A DNA stretch of 64,000 bases from GCA-002708315 sp964460905 (GCA_964460905.1 CAYWRM010000019.1:1-64000), one strand, 5' to 3'; shown: positions 8,422 through 17,889, counted from the first letter of the stretch. The notes: generated by a model from the sequence alone, not told the origin. Made by a program: numbers and translations.

Positions 8422-9699
8422 ATGAATAAAAATACTATTGTCTGTTTTGGTCCAGGACCCATGTTTAAGGGTGGTATAGCCAATTATAATACATCTCTGG
8501 CAAGGGCATTTGATAAGATGGATAATACAGAAGTTCATATTGTATCTTGGACCCAACAATATCCTGCAATAATTCCAAGAGACTTTATTGATCGTAAAAG
8601 CAAAGTCGATCAGCTTGAGGGTACAAATATTAAAGTCCATTATATCACAAACTATAATAACCCGGCCAGCTGGAAAGCTACAGTTAAGCTAATTTCAGAA
8701 CTTAATCCTACTAAAGTTATTTTTCAATGGGCAATTGCAATTCAAGGATTACCAATGGGTTATATTGCCCGAAGATTGAAAAAAATTGGAGGTATTGAAA
8801 TACTGTTCGATCTTCATTTTGTTATTCAAAAAGAAGGAAGTGCATTAGATAATAGGTTTACAAAATTTGGAATTAAGAATGCTGATTCATATATAGTTCA
8901 TGCTTTTAAAACAGTTGATGAACTTAAAGTACTTTTCCCACGCAAGCAGTTAGAAGTTGTTGAACGCGGGAAGGAAATTAGTGGCAGTGGCATGAAAGTG
9001 TTGAAGCTTTATCATCCTGTTTACGACATGTTTAAGCCTAACCCTAACTTCGACATTGCTAAAGCAAAAGAGGAAATGGGATTGAATAAATATGTATTCC
9101 TATATTTTGGTTTTATTCGCAAATACAAAGGTTTACATAACGTTATTGAAGCATTTGCTAACCTTGCTAAAATGCGTGATGATGTTTCCTTATTAATTGT
9201 TGGCGAATCTTTCTGGAACACCTTAGATTCTGCCAAACTATCAACACGTATTAAAAATGCAACTTTTGGAGTAGCAAAAAAACTATTCTTAAAAAAACAG
9301 GACGACGAAAAAGACTATAACCCACTAGCTCTTATCGAAAAACATAATATTAAAGATTTGGTTTATGTTTATAATGAGTTTGTTCCCAACGAAGATGTAC
9401 CAAAGTATTTTCAGGTGAGCGACAACATTATGCTTTTCTATTTAACGGCTACTCCTTCAGGTGTTGAATCAATAGGTTATAATTTTAATATGCCTATGCT
9501 TGCTACTAATGTTGGGCATTTCCCGGAAACGGTAAAGGAAGGCTTCAATGGCTATATGGCAAATGATGGTGACATAAAATCGATGACAAAAGCAATGAAC
9601 AAAGCCATTGAAGTCCCAATAAACAGAGCTAATGTTGCAAATACGTCCAAAGACATGAGCTGGGATAATTATGCGAAAGAAATAATCAGGCATTCATAG
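8422..9699 (+). CDS. GT4-type glycosyltransferase (GT-B fold)
   Basis: 425 residues. The N-terminal half has a 'GPGPMFKGGIANYN' donor-side glycine loop. The C-terminal half opens 'FLYFGFIRKYKGLHNVIEAF' and carries 'DNIMLFYLTATPSGV' and 'NMPMLATNVGHFPE', the usual GT4 nucleotide-sugar pocket, although the EX7E glutamates are not clear (a TATPSGVES stretch replaces the usual pattern). Cytoplasmic, probably membrane-associated. It lies 12 bases before the GT87 gene and is co-transcribed with it. Confidence 0.82.
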   Translation: MNKNTIVCFGPGPMFKGGIANYNTSLARAFDKMDNTEVHIVSWTQQYPAIIPRDFIDRKSKVDQLEGTNIKVHYITNYNNPASWKATVKLISELNPTKVIFQWAIAIQGLPMGYIARRLKKIGGIEILFDLHFVIQKEGSALDNRFTKFGIKNADSYIVHAFKTVDELKVLFPRKQLEVVERGKEISGSGMKVLKLYHPVYDMFKPNPNFDIAKAKEEMGLNKYVFLYFGFIRKYKGLHNVIEAFANLAKMRDDVSLLIVGESFWNTLDSAKLSTRIKNATFGVAKKLFLKKQDDEKDYNPLALIEKHNIKDLVYVYNEFVPNEDVPKYFQVSDNIMLFYLTATPSGVESIGYNFNMPMLATNVGHFPETVKEGFNGYMANDGDIKSMTKAMNKAIEVPINRANVANTSKDMSWDNYAKEIIRHS

Positions 9700-9710
9700 A
9701 ATCGAAAAAA

Positions 9711-10889
9711 GTGAAAGATAGATTTAAGAATATAATTTCTAATAAGAACACATTCATTATAATCTATCTTATAATAGCATTATCGGTAAGTACGCAATCG
9801 TTGTTGTTAGAGCCAAGTATTCATCCTGAAACTGGCATAGAGTATAATAAATATAATAATTATACCATTTTTGAAAAATCTTTTTATCATTTAGAAAATA
9901 ATCAGGATCTATACGAATTTTATTTAGAAGAGCATTGGGATTTATTTAAATATACTCCTACATTTTCTGTTTTCTTTGGAATATTTGCTCTATTCCCAGA
10001 CTGGATTGGATTAAGTTTATGGAATTTATTAAATGTTTTCACATTATTATTTGCAATATATTATTTGCCAAAACTTGATAAGTTTGAAAAAGGCGCAATC
10101 CTCCTTATTGTATTAATTGAATTAATAACATCCATACAAAATGCGCAATCAAATGCACTAATGGCTGGTTTGTTAGTATTCTCATTTGGGCTACTGGAAA
10201 ATAAGAAATACTTGCTGGCAACTCTGCTTATTGTATTTTCAATATATATTAAACTGTTTGGTATTATTGGTTTTGTCCTATTTATTTTTTATCCAAAAAA
10301 GTGGAAATTGGCGGTATATACAATTGCCTGGACTGTATTACTTTTTGCGATACCCTTATTATTTATTGACTTTACTCAATATATTAATCTTATACAAAGC
10401 TATTGGAACATGCTATCAAACGATCATAGTATTTCTTATGGTTACTCGGTAATGGGTTTGTTAAATGTAGTAACTGATATTGGATCTTACCGAAATATAA
10501 TAGTAATAGTTGGTGCGATTATATTATTAATTCCAATGATTAAAATTCGTGAATACAATAATTATTTATTTAAATACTTAACATTAGCTTCAATATTAAT
10601 TTGGGTGGTTATTTTTAATCACAAAGCTGAATCACCTACTTTTATTATAGCAATAACGGGTGTGGCACTTTGGTTCGTTAAGAGTAAGATGAATATTATA
10701 AATATTGTATTATTCATAGCTGCAATAGTATTAACATCGTTGTCTCCAACTGATCTTTTTCCGGCAAGTATTAGAGATGAATTTATTATACCATATTCTT
10801 TAAAAGTACTGCCATGTATTTTAATTTGGATAAAGATTATTTACGATGTGATGGTAATTAAGCCTGGTGATACAATTAATACCAAATAG
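9711..10889 (+). CDS. GT87-like (DUF2029) integral membrane glycosyltransferase
   Basis: 392 residues, about ten transmembrane helices. The start is GTG at 9711, as no ATG is available in frame nearby. An early periplasmic loop has 'EEHWDLFKYTPTFSVFFGIF' then 'FPDWIGLSLWNLLN', matching the Y-x-P-x-F and LW patterns of polyprenyl-phosphate-mannose-dependent GT87 transferases. 'IYIKLFG' in the middle fits the family too. It would use a lipid-linked sugar such as that made by the GT2 gene at 6214. The last codons and the stop lie inside the left arm of the inverted repeat at 10876-10910. Confidence 0.75.
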   Translation: MKDRFKNIISNKNTFIIIYLIIALSVSTQSLLLEPSIHPETGIEYNKYNNYTIFEKSFYHLENNQDLYEFYLEEHWDLFKYTPTFSVFFGIFALFPDWIGLSLWNLLNVFTLLFAIYYLPKLDKFEKGAILLIVLIELITSIQNAQSNALMAGLLVFSFGLLENKKYLLATLLIVFSIYIKLFGIIGFVLFIFYPKKWKLAVYTIAWTVLLFAIPLLFIDFTQYINLIQSYWNMLSNDHSISYGYSVMGLLNVVTDIGSYRNIIVIVGAIILLIPMIKIREYNNYLFKYLTLASILIWVVIFNHKAESPTFIIAITGVALWFVKSKMNIINIVLFIAAIVLTSLSPTDLFPASIRDEFIIPYSLKVLPCILIWIKIIYDVMVIKPGDTINTK

Positions 10890-10910
10890 CTACCAAAATG
10901 AGCCTTAAAA
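10876..10910 (+). repeat. Left arm of a 35-bp inverted repeat around the ClC gene
   Basis: This 35-mer is the reverse complement of 12864-12898 with a single mismatch (T at 10891 against the equivalent A). It includes the last four codons and the stop of the GT87 gene. The arms are about 1.95 kb apart and enclose only the ClC gene and its promoter region. Confidence 0.9.
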
Positions 10911-11057
10911 CCTTTATCTTTTCCATCTTATCTTCTTAAAGCATTTCTTCCGTAGCTATGGCTATGCAACAAATATTTTAAATCAATAAGTAGAAAAATA
11001 TTTTGTTTTATAATACTCATTCTAATAACTAATTGGTATAATTCCCCTTTTTCTTTT

Positions 11058-11065
11058 TAGATTTG
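11058..11065 (+). promoter_or_regulatory. Putative -7 element for the ClC gene
   Basis: TAGATTTG fits TAnnTTTG, 19 bases before the start codon. A TTGG about 22 bases further upstream (11033-11036) may be the -33 element. This supports transcription of the channel gene separate from the glycosyltransferases. Confidence 0.5.
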
Positions 11066-11084
11066 TGCTAATCAATAATGTTCT

Positions 11085-12860
11085 ATGAACAGACACATTA
11101 TCTTTAATAATTTTTTAAGCTGGCGTGCACGGAAACTAAATGACACTGCTTTTGTACTAATTCTAAGCATAATAATTGGGTTTCTGGCAGGTATTGCAGC
11201 TGCAATTCTAAAAGTAACTGTAATAACAATTAGCGATAAGCTTTTTAGTTTTTATTCAGATAATGACACAATATTACTGTTAATCGGATTCCCAATTATA
11301 GGCATACTTTTAACTATCATTTTTCTAAAATATTTTGTTAAAGATAGTGTTGGTCATGGTGTTCCACGTATTCTTTATGTTATTTCAAAACTTGATGGAA
11401 GTATGCGTAATCACAAAATGTTTTCATCACTTATTGGAGGGTCATTGACTGCAAGTTTTGGAGGGTCTGTTGGACTGGAATCGCCAATTATCTCTACGGG
11501 TGCCTCAATTGGATCGTCTATCGGGCAACTTCTTAAGTTAAGCTATAAGCATAAAACATTATTAATTGGATGTGGTGCTGCAGGTGCTATGGCATCTATT
11601 TTTACAACACCTATAGCTGCTGTAATTTTTAGTTTTGAAGTATTGCTCCTCGACTTATCAGCAGCTTCACTAATTCCTCTACTAATGGCTTCTGTTACAG
11701 GTGCTGTTACAACAAAGTTATTAACTGCTGAACAATATCTGGTTCATTTTAAAGTTTCAGAAGCTTTTGTTATTCAAGACATTCCATATTTTGTAATACT
11801 CGGAATAATTGGCGGATTTGTAGCAGTATACTTCCATTATATGCATTTTAAAATTATCCAACAATTTAGTAAGATAAAGTCAATTTGGATGAAGGCGATA
11901 ATTGGGGGTGGCTTACTTGGTGTTTTGCTATATTTCTTTCCTCCTTTGTACTCAGAGGGTTATGATGCAATCAGGTTAATTGTAAGTGGAAAGGCGGAAA
12001 GCCTTCTTAATTATACATTCGTTGATGGTTCAAACGTAGTTGTTACACTTAGAATTTTTGTTGTGTTACTAGTCATTTTCAAAGTTATTGCCACAACATT
12101 AACTACTGAAGCTGGTGGAGTAGGAGGTATTTTTGCTCCAGCTGCAGTTATGGGTGGCTTTACAGGATTTGTTCTTGCCAGAAGCATTAACACATTAAGT
12201 ACAAAGATTGGATTACATGAGAGTAATTTTACACTTGTTGGAATGGCAGCCGTTCTGGGAGCAGTTTTAATGGCTCCTCTTACAGCGATTTTTCTCGTTG
12301 CCGAGATGAGTAATGGATATGAACTAATTGTACCTTTAATGTTATCAACATCAATTGCATACTTAATAGCCAAAAGGTTTAATAGACATTCGATATTTAC
12401 TCAAAAACTGGCTGAACAGGGTGATATGTATCAGTATAAAGATATGACTGTTGTAAAGCAATTAAATATCAGATCGTTGCTGGAAAAAGATGTGCTTACA
12501 ATTGATTTGCAAAGTACCCTTGGAGATTTAGTGAAACTCATTAAAAAATCCAAAAGAAATATCTTTATTGTAACCGATGATGATGATTTTATTGGGCTTG
12601 TGCTCCTCGATGAAGTTAGGAATGATATGTTTGATATTGCTAAGTATTCTGAACCAATATCACAATTTTTATATAGTCCCCTTTCAGATGAGAAAGTGAG
12701 TGTTGACTCGGATGCAAGGGATATACTAAACAAGTTCAAGAAAACAGATAATTACAACATGGTTGTACTTGACGGAACCAAATATGTTGGACTGATATCA
12801 AGAGCTAATTTGTTGAAGGAATATCGTGAAAATATGATTGCAGATATTGAAGAATTATAA
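11085..12860 (+). CDS. ClC family chloride channel or H+/anion exchanger with two CBS domains
   Basis: 591 residues. The ClC core (about 20-440) holds the filter motifs: GHGVP in the place of GSGIP, GSVGLESP with the gating glutamate at E132, and GGVGGIFAPAAVMGG in place of GxFxP. The glutamate in the GREGP-equivalent is retained, which in this family favours proton-coupled exchange over a simple channel. Two CBS domains fill about 455-591 and usually bind adenine nucleotides. It stands alone between inverted-repeat arms that begin at the neighbouring gene's stop and end just after its own. Inner membrane. Confidence 0.93.
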   Translation: MNRHIIFNNFLSWRARKLNDTAFVLILSIIIGFLAGIAAAILKVTVITISDKLFSFYSDNDTILLLIGFPIIGILLTIIFLKYFVKDSVGHGVPRILYVISKLDGSMRNHKMFSSLIGGSLTASFGGSVGLESPIISTGASIGSSIGQLLKLSYKHKTLLIGCGAAGAMASIFTTPIAAVIFSFEVLLLDLSAASLIPLLMASVTGAVTTKLLTAEQYLVHFKVSEAFVIQDIPYFVILGIIGGFVAVYFHYMHFKIIQQFSKIKSIWMKAIIGGGLLGVLLYFFPPLYSEGYDAIRLIVSGKAESLLNYTFVDGSNVVVTLRIFVVLLVIFKVIATTLTTEAGGVGGIFAPAAVMGGFTGFVLARSINTLSTKIGLHESNFTLVGMAAVLGAVLMAPLTAIFLVAEMSNGYELIVPLMLSTSIAYLIAKRFNRHSIFTQKLAEQGDMYQYKDMTVVKQLNIRSLLEKDVLTIDLQSTLGDLVKLIKKSKRNIFIVTDDDDFIGLVLLDEVRNDMFDIAKYSEPISQFLYSPLSDEKVSVDSDARDILNKFKKTDNYNMVVLDGTKYVGLISRANLLKEYRENMIADIEEL

Positions 12861-12863
12861 TTA

Positions 12864-12898
12864 TTTTAAGGCTCATTTTGGTTGCTATTTGGTATTAA
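12864..12898 (-). repeat. Right arm of a 35-bp inverted repeat around the ClC gene
   Basis: It begins three bases after the ClC stop codon and matches the reverse complement of 10876-10910 at 34 of 35 positions. No further similarity is seen past the ends of the arms. Confidence 0.9.
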
Positions 12899-13008
12899 AC
12901 CCCGTTGCAGACCTTTGCATTGATTTTTTTAGTACTGATTATTAATCTTATATTCTTACCTAATATTCTATTAATCCAATCAAAGTTTTCAATTGAAGTA
13001 AAAAACAA

Positions 13009-13016
13009 TAAATTTG
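13009..13016 (+). promoter_or_regulatory. Putative -7 element for gmhA
   Basis: TAAATTTG matches TAnnTTTG, 34 bases before the gmhA start codon. No well-spaced -33 element stands out. Probably the start of the gmhA-gmhB-symporter transcript. Confidence 0.45.
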
Positions 13017-13050
13017 TAAATTCAAAATACGAACATTATTATATCCTAAT

Positions 13051-13623
13051 ATGAATATTATTAATTCGATAAAAGAATCCATTGCTGTTAAGGAACTATT
13101 TCTTAAGGATGAGAACAATATTAACCTGCTTAAAAAAGCAGCCGACCATTGTATTTCTACTTTTAAAAATGGTGGCAAAGTCCTTCTATGCGGAAACGGC
13201 GGAAGTGCCGCTGATGCTCAGCATATTGCAGCAGAGTTGTCGGGTAGATTTAATTATGACCGTGATCCGCTTTATGCCGAAGCACTTCATGTAAATTCAT
13301 CATATGTTACAGCTGTTGCCAACGATTACGGTTACGATGATATTTATAGTCGCATGATAAAAGCAGCAGGAAAAAAAGGTGATGTTTTAATTGGAATCAG
13401 CACTTCAGGTAATTCCACAAATGTTGTAGTTGCTTTGGCAGAGGCTAAAAAACTTGGGATGTTAACAGTTGGGTTTACCGGAATGTCAGGTGGTAAAATA
13501 GAAGATGTAGCTGACATTTGTATTAAAGTGCCTTCGAAAAACACTGCTCGAATTCAAGAAGTTCATATTCTAATCGGTCATGTTATTTGTGAAGAAATTG
13601 AAACTACTTTGTTTCCACAATAA
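13051..13623 (+). CDS. gmhA: Phosphoheptose isomerase GmhA
   Basis: 190 residues, normal for the family. It converts sedoheptulose 7-phosphate to heptose 7-phosphate, the first step to ADP- or GDP-heptose. The SIS fold carries CGNGGSAADAQHIAAELSGR with the metal-site His and Glu, ISTSGNS for phosphate, and 'ARIQEVHILIGHVICEEIE' with the second catalytic and zinc histidines. All expected residues are present. Cytoplasmic. The heptose phosphatase gene follows after 27 bases (to the ATG chosen), supporting the pathway. Confidence 0.95.
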   Translation: MNIINSIKESIAVKELFLKDENNINLLKKAADHCISTFKNGGKVLLCGNGGSAADAQHIAAELSGRFNYDRDPLYAEALHVNSSYVTAVANDYGYDDIYSRMIKAAGKKGDVLIGISTSGNSTNVVVALAEAKKLGMLTVGFTGMSGGKIEDVADICIKVPSKNTARIQEVHILIGHVICEEIETTLFPQ

Positions 13624-13650
13624 GTTAATTTTTAGTTGATCTATTTAAAA

Positions 13651-14220
13651 ATGAAAAATGACTTTCTAAATCACATCGACAAGACATGGACTCTATTTTT
13701 AGATCGCGATGGTGTAATTAATAGTAGGATTTGGGGTGGGTATGTTACAAAACCTGCTGAATATAATTTTTTGCCCGGAGTTCTTGATAGTATAGCTTTT
13801 TTTACTTCTTTTTTCGGTAAAATAATTATTGTTACTAACCAACAGGGTATTGGGAAAGGCATAATGACAGAACAAAATTTAGCCACAGTACATAACTATA
13901 TGAATTATGAAATAAGCAATGCGTGTGGTAAAATAGATAGTATATATTATTGTACCGACCTTGCTGAAAAAAATGATAACTGTAGGAAACCATCCATTAC
14001 TATGGCACAAAATGCAGTTCATGATTTTCCGGAAATTGATTTAACAAAAAGTATAATGGTTGGAGATTCTCAAAGCGACATCGATTTTGGAAGAAATGCC
14101 GGAATGCATACAGTTCTGGTAAAGCATGATAATGAAGATATTTCAATCTGTAATGCTGACATTGAAGTAAAAAGCCTTGCAGAGTTAAAATCACAAATTG
14201 AAAAATTGAAACAGTTATGA
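13651..14220 (+). CDS. gmhB: HAD heptose bisphosphate phosphatase (GmhB-like)
   Basis: 189 residues from the ATG at 13651. A TTG at 13636 would add five residues but is less likely. HAD motifs are FLDRDGVIN (D18 and D20), TNQQGIGKG, a lysine in RKPS and GDSQSDIDFG, as in the D,D-heptose 1,7-bisphosphate phosphatase/histidinol phosphatase family. The zinc loop is reduced: a Cys pair spaced 'YYCTDLAEKNDNCRKPS' instead of the full C-x-H...C-x-C. Position right after gmhA supports GmhB function. It overlaps the next gene by four bases (ATGA), which implies translational coupling. Confidence 0.85.
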   Translation: MKNDFLNHIDKTWTLFLDRDGVINSRIWGGYVTKPAEYNFLPGVLDSIAFFTSFFGKIIIVTNQQGIGKGIMTEQNLATVHNYMNYEISNACGKIDSIYYCTDLAEKNDNCRKPSITMAQNAVHDFPEIDLTKSIMVGDSQSDIDFGRNAGMHTVLVKHDNEDISICNADIEVKSLAELKSQIEKLKQL

Positions 14221-15668
14221 GCCCGGAATTAATTTTTGGAAGTTTTCTCATATACACCTTCATTATCTTTTTTATTTCATGGTTTACATCTCGAAAAGCT
14301 GATAATCAAAGTTTTTTTATTGGAAATCATAAATCGCCATGGTTTGTTGTTGCTTATGGCATGATTGGAGCCTCATTATCGGGTGTTACTTTTATTTCAA
14401 TTCCGGGTTGGGTTGGCGACACAGGATTTTCATACTTTGTAATTGTACTTGGCTATGTATTTGGTTATGCAGTAATATCAACTATACTTCTACCCTTGTA
14501 TTACAGGCTTAATCTTACTTCCATATATTCTTACTTGGGGATGAGGTTCGGTAACTTTTCATACAAAACAGGTTCGGTATATTTTCTGATTTCAAGAATA
14601 ATAGGTGCTTCGTTTCGTATGTTTTTGGTCGTGTCAGTTCTTCAGGTATTTGTTTTCGATTATTTCAACATACCAATGTGGCTTACTGTTATCATTTTCA
14701 TGGGATTAATTCAATTATATACCCTTAAGGGTGGTATTAAAACAATTATATGGACTGATACTTTGCAAACAACATTTATGCTAGCTGCAGTTGTTATTAC
14801 AATCTTTATTATACTAAAGCATATGGATGTTGGATTGTTAGATGCCGTTTCGGAAGTTTGGAGCAGTGATCTCTCAGATATTATTATTACAGATATAAAT
14901 TCTAAGCAAAATTTCGTTAAGCTTTTTCTAAGCGGTATTTTTATAACAATTGTTATGACAGGGTTAGATCAGGATATGATGCAAAAAAGCCTAAGCTGCA
15001 GAAATATTAAAGATGCACAAAAAAACATAACTACCCTAAGCTTAATACTCATTCCGGTTAACTTGATTTTTTTGTTTCTTGGCGCATTGCTATTTATTTA
15101 CTCAAGTCATTTTGATATACCATCTGCTATTTCATCTGATCATGTTTTTCCGGATATTGCATTTAATTACCTGGGAAAAGGTGCAGGTATTATTTTTATC
15201 ATTGGACTTATTTCTGCAGCCTACTCAAGTGCCGATAGTGCACTAACATCTTTAACAACATCTACCAGTATCGATATATTGAACTTGGATAAGAAATATG
15301 CCAATAATGGAAAACTTTTGAAAAAAAAGAGATACTTAGTTCATGTGGCAATGTCTATAATAATTATTTTTGTCATCTTACTATTTAAATTAATTAATAA
15401 TCAAGCTGTTATTGCGCAGTTGTTCACTTTTGCAGGATATACATACGGACCACTATTAGGATTGTATTCTTTTGGTTTGTTTACAAAATATAAAGTTCAT
15501 GACAAACTTGTGCCTGTAATTGCTATTATTGCACCAATTCTTACGTTTGTAATAAGCCATTACTCAACGCTTATTTTCAGTGGATATCAAATTGGGTTTG
15601 AATTACTAATTATTAATGGTATAATAGCATTTATTGGATTATTTTTAATTAAAACAAAAACTACTTAG
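14217..15668 (+). CDS. Sodium:solute symporter (SSS family)
   Basis: 483 residues with about 13 transmembrane helices. The start overlaps the stop of gmhB (ATGA). The region 'ASLSGVTFISIPGWVGDTGFSYF' with Y-rich helices matches the SSS core, and a Na-site serine-rich stretch 'SAAYSSADSALTSLTTSTSIDI' lies in the equivalent of helix 8. Substrate (sugar, sialic acid, proline or other) cannot be told from sequence. It is coupled to heptose genes and precedes glnN by 10 bases, so it may be in the same transcript as both. Inner membrane. Confidence 0.88.
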   Translation: MSPELIFGSFLIYTFIIFFISWFTSRKADNQSFFIGNHKSPWFVVAYGMIGASLSGVTFISIPGWVGDTGFSYFVIVLGYVFGYAVISTILLPLYYRLNLTSIYSYLGMRFGNFSYKTGSVYFLISRIIGASFRMFLVVSVLQVFVFDYFNIPMWLTVIIFMGLIQLYTLKGGIKTIIWTDTLQTTFMLAAVVITIFIILKHMDVGLLDAVSEVWSSDLSDIIITDINSKQNFVKLFLSGIFITIVMTGLDQDMMQKSLSCRNIKDAQKNITTLSLILIPVNLIFLFLGALLFIYSSHFDIPSAISSDHVFPDIAFNYLGKGAGIIFIIGLISAAYSSADSALTSLTTSTSIDILNLDKKYANNGKLLKKKRYLVHVAMSIIIIFVILLFKLINNQAVIAQLFTFAGYTYGPLLGLYSFGLFTKYKVHDKLVPVIAIIAPILTFVISHYSTLIFSGYQIGFELLIINGIIAFIGLFLIKTKTT

Positions 15669-15678
15669 TTTAAATATT

Positions 15679-17868
15679 ATGGCAAACTTTAGATTTACTG
15701 CATTAGAAAAGACACTTGGCAGACCTATTATAAAAGTTAATTTTCCTTCGGAAAAAACATCTGAATATTTTGGCTCTATGACTTTCAATCAAACTGTCAT
15801 GAAAGAATTTTTGACAGAAGAGGCTTACGATGGTGTAATTAGCTCAATTGAGAAGAGTGTTAGGATTGATAGAAAAATTACCGATCAGGTTGCTTCAGCC
15901 ATGAAGGCTTGGGCAATAAATAATGGGGTTACACATTATACTCACTGGTTTCACCCACTAACAGGATCTACTGCCGAAAAACATGATGCGTTTATTAATC
16001 CAATCGAAAAAGGTAAAGCACTTGAGGAATTTCAAGGGAACTCGTTAATACAGCAGGAACCTGATGCGTCAAGTTTTCCGAGTGGAGGAATAAGAAGTAC
16101 ATTTGAAGCCCGTGGTTATACGGCATGGGATCCTACTTCACCAGCATTTATCCTCGACAATACACTTTGTATACCTACTATATTTGTATCATATACCGGT
16201 GATTCGCTGGATTATAAAACTCCTCTTTTGAAATCGATGAGAGCATTAGATTCAGCTGCTGTTAGTGTGTGTAAATATTTTGATGAAAATATTGACAAAG
16301 TATTCCCAAATCTTGGTTGGGAGCAAGAGTATTTTCTTGTTGATTCAGCACTTTTTGCTGCCCGCCCTGACTTGGTACTTACCGGAAAAACTGTATTTGG
16401 TCATTCCTCAGCAAAAGATCAGCAGCTATCCGACCATTATTTTGGCACTATACATAATAGAGTATTAGCCTTTATGCAGGATGTTGAGGTTGAATCACAT
16501 AAGTTGGGTATCCCTTTAAAGACCAGGCATAACGAGGTTGCACCAAGTCAGTTTGAATGTGTTCCAGTTTACGAGGAAGTGAATATTGCAGTTGATCATA
16601 ATCAATTGCTAATGCATTTATTGGACGTTGTGGCACGTCGTCATAATTTCAATGTGCTTCTTCACGAAAAACCATATGCCGGCATAAATGGATCAGGTAA
16701 ACACAATAATTGGTCTATTGAAACAAATACCGGAGTAAACCTGCTTTCGCCAGGTAAAACTCATGAGGATAATTTCAGGTTTATAACTATTTTGGCTAAT
16801 ATCCTTAAAGCAGTTCATGATAATGAAGAACTTGTAAGGGCAAGTATTGCTTCTGCAGGAAATGATTTAAGACTTGGAGCAAATGAAGCTCCGCCGGCAA
16901 TTATCTCAGTGTTTGTAGGCGAACAAATTACAGCAACTCTTAACGAGATTGAAAAAATGCCTATAAACGGTAAAATGAATCACAGGAACGCTAAAGATAT
17001 TACGATAGACATACCAAAAATTCCGGAAATACTTTTTGATAATACTGATAGGAATAGAACATCTCCCTTTGCATTTACTGGTAATAAGTTTGAGTTCAGA
17101 GCTGTTGGATCTACAGCAAATACAGCAAAACCTATGTTTGTGCTTAACTCAATAATGGCTGATCAGTTATCTAAATTTAAAACTGAAGTTGATGCACTTA
17201 TCGATGGAGGTACAATTAAAGAAGAGGCAATATTTATAGTTGTTAAGAAATATATTATAGAATCGAAGAATATCCGATTTGAAGGAAATTCATATTCTAA
17301 AGAATGGGAAGATGAAGCTATAAAAAGAGGATTATCAAATTATCCTTCTACACCCGAAGCTCTTAATGCTTTTATATCTGAAAAAAGTATAGGGCTTTTT
17401 GAACGACATCATGTCATGTCGAGAACTGAACTTGAAGCAAGGTACGCTATTAAACTAGAGAAGTACACCAAAAAAATTCAAATCGAATCGCGAATAATGG
17501 GTGACCTTGCAACAAATCATATTCTTCCAACAGCTATTCATTATCAAAACAGGCTCATCGAAAATGCTAAAGGGCTAAAAGAGGTCCTTGATTCTAAATC
17601 TTTTGTAAAGTTATCTAAAAATCAACTTAACACTATTAAGGAAATTTCTAATCATATTTCAGAAATAAAGGAATATGTTGAGCAAATGGTTGAAGCAAGA
17701 AAAAGAGCCAACAAAATTGATGATGTATATGATCAGGCGATTGCTTATAGAAATAATGTGAGAGAGTATTTTGAATTGATTCGCAAGCATGTCGATAAGC
17801 TTGAGATGCTTGTTGATGATGAAATGTGGCCACTACCAAAATATAGGGAATTATTATTTATTAAATAA
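15679..17868 (+). CDS. glnN: Glutamine synthetase type III
   Basis: 729 residues, the long GSIII form usual in Bacteroidota and cyanobacteria. It makes glutamine from glutamate, ammonia and ATP. Visible family marks are FPSGGIRSTFEARGYTAWDP, the active-site 'GWEQEYFLVD', 'KTRHNEVAPSQFE', the ATP/glutamate loop NGSGKHNNWSIE and an 'NRTSPFAFTGNKFEFR' segment. A C-terminal helical extension after about 560 is typical for type III. Cytoplasmic, oligomeric. It lies 10 bases after the symporter, so transcript sharing is likely. A separate nitrogen-responsive promoter was not seen. Confidence 0.96.
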   Translation: MANFRFTALEKTLGRPIIKVNFPSEKTSEYFGSMTFNQTVMKEFLTEEAYDGVISSIEKSVRIDRKITDQVASAMKAWAINNGVTHYTHWFHPLTGSTAEKHDAFINPIEKGKALEEFQGNSLIQQEPDASSFPSGGIRSTFEARGYTAWDPTSPAFILDNTLCIPTIFVSYTGDSLDYKTPLLKSMRALDSAAVSVCKYFDENIDKVFPNLGWEQEYFLVDSALFAARPDLVLTGKTVFGHSSAKDQQLSDHYFGTIHNRVLAFMQDVEVESHKLGIPLKTRHNEVAPSQFECVPVYEEVNIAVDHNQLLMHLLDVVARRHNFNVLLHEKPYAGINGSGKHNNWSIETNTGVNLLSPGKTHEDNFRFITILANILKAVHDNEELVRASIASAGNDLRLGANEAPPAIISVFVGEQITATLNEIEKMPINGKMNHRNAKDITIDIPKIPEILFDNTDRNRTSPFAFTGNKFEFRAVGSTANTAKPMFVLNSIMADQLSKFKTEVDALIDGGTIKEEAIFIVVKKYIIESKNIRFEGNSYSKEWEDEAIKRGLSNYPSTPEALNAFISEKSIGLFERHHVMSRTELEARYAIKLEKYTKKIQIESRIMGDLATNHILPTAIHYQNRLIENAKGLKEVLDSKSFVKLSKNQLNTIKEISNHISEIKEYVEQMVEARKRANKIDDVYDQAIAYRNNVREYFELIRKHVDKLEMLVDDEMWPLPKYRELLFIK

Positions 17869-17881
17869 TTTAAAGAAATAG

Positions 17882-17889
17882 TATATTTG
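17882..17889 (+). promoter_or_regulatory. Putative -7 element upstream of the DUF4831 gene
   Basis: TATATTTG fits TAnnTTTG. It lies about 145 bases before the chosen start of the DUF4831 gene, so a long leader would result. The leader between shows no riboswitch that I recognise. Confidence 0.35.

Noticed and set aside
9711..9740. An upstream ATG for the GT87 gene
   Set aside because: No ATG in frame upstream; the GTG at 9711 is the best start, 12 bases after the previous stop.
12011..12739. Two 100-120-residue frames antisense to the ClC gene
   Set aside because: They are shadows of the ClC and CBS coding sequence without ribosome-binding sites or known domains.
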